From: Planctomycetota bacterium
GTDB lineage: Bacteria; Planctomycetota; Phycisphaerae; Sedimentisphaerales; Anaerobacaceae
Reading direction: 5' to 3'
Length of the DNA stretch: 5,353 nucleotides
Assembly (NCBI GenBank): GCA_017885385.1
Contig: JAFNGF010000065.1
Span: 1,261 to 6,613 of the forward strand
Positions 5,313 through 5,353 of the stretch are shown here, piece after piece (position 1 is the stretch's first letter; every line of letters begins with the position of its first letter). Made by a program: the position numbers and the translations under genes. The notes under the pieces are model-generated. The model made no database searches. It saw nothing but the letters and a program-made list of their open reading frames with translations, and was not told the origin of the DNA.

Positions 5313-5353
5313 CTTCGTCCCGGGCGTGTTATCCCATATCGGCAGTCCCCTCG

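Overview
The window most resembles a chromosomal segment of a Planctomycetota bacterium of the Phycisphaerae/Sedimentisphaerales type. This rests on one very large secreted protein built from laminin-G-like (LamG/concanavalin-fold) domains, repeated DVYFGT...YYWRIDE modules and dockerin-like EF-hand segments ending in SWLEELLWP. The assignment is by recognition of the protein style, not by a search. GC-rich intergenic DNA with several palindromic dispersed-type repeats fits the same picture.

Layout: positions 1-141 may hold the last codons of an upstream gene whose body lies outside the window; this is weakly supported. Positions 142-604 are non-coding and contain an AT-rich tandem motif (255-279), a strong GC-rich inverted repeat (283-378, core hairpin 301-343), a possible sigma70-type promoter (415-443) and a second GC-rich repeat-like block (about 526-598) that runs into the ribosome binding site of the next gene. 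Positions 605-4282 encode the 1225-residue secreted multidomain protein. Positions 4283-4513 contain abutting hairpins (4293-4401), probably the transcript end, then an imperfect inverted repeat (4402-4474) of the TGTCATTCTGA type. Positions 4514-5275 encode a 253-residue cytosolic MtfA-family (M90) zinc metallopeptidase. Positions 5276-5353 are non-coding and carry what looks like a half copy of the same repeat type.

The two genes are on the same strand but separated by 231 bases that include terminator-like hairpins, so they are probably independent transcription units. The LamG protein is likely exported and acts in surface adhesion or glycan binding; no catalytic domain is visible in it. 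The MtfA-like protein is a housekeeping or regulatory peptidase of uncertain substrate. I see no defence system, CRISPR array, complete mobile element, tRNA or rRNA. The most noteworthy points are the dockerin-like halves split by an entire LamG domain, a candidate disulfide at the first of these halves, and repeat elements placed right at the gene's 5' and 3' boundaries.
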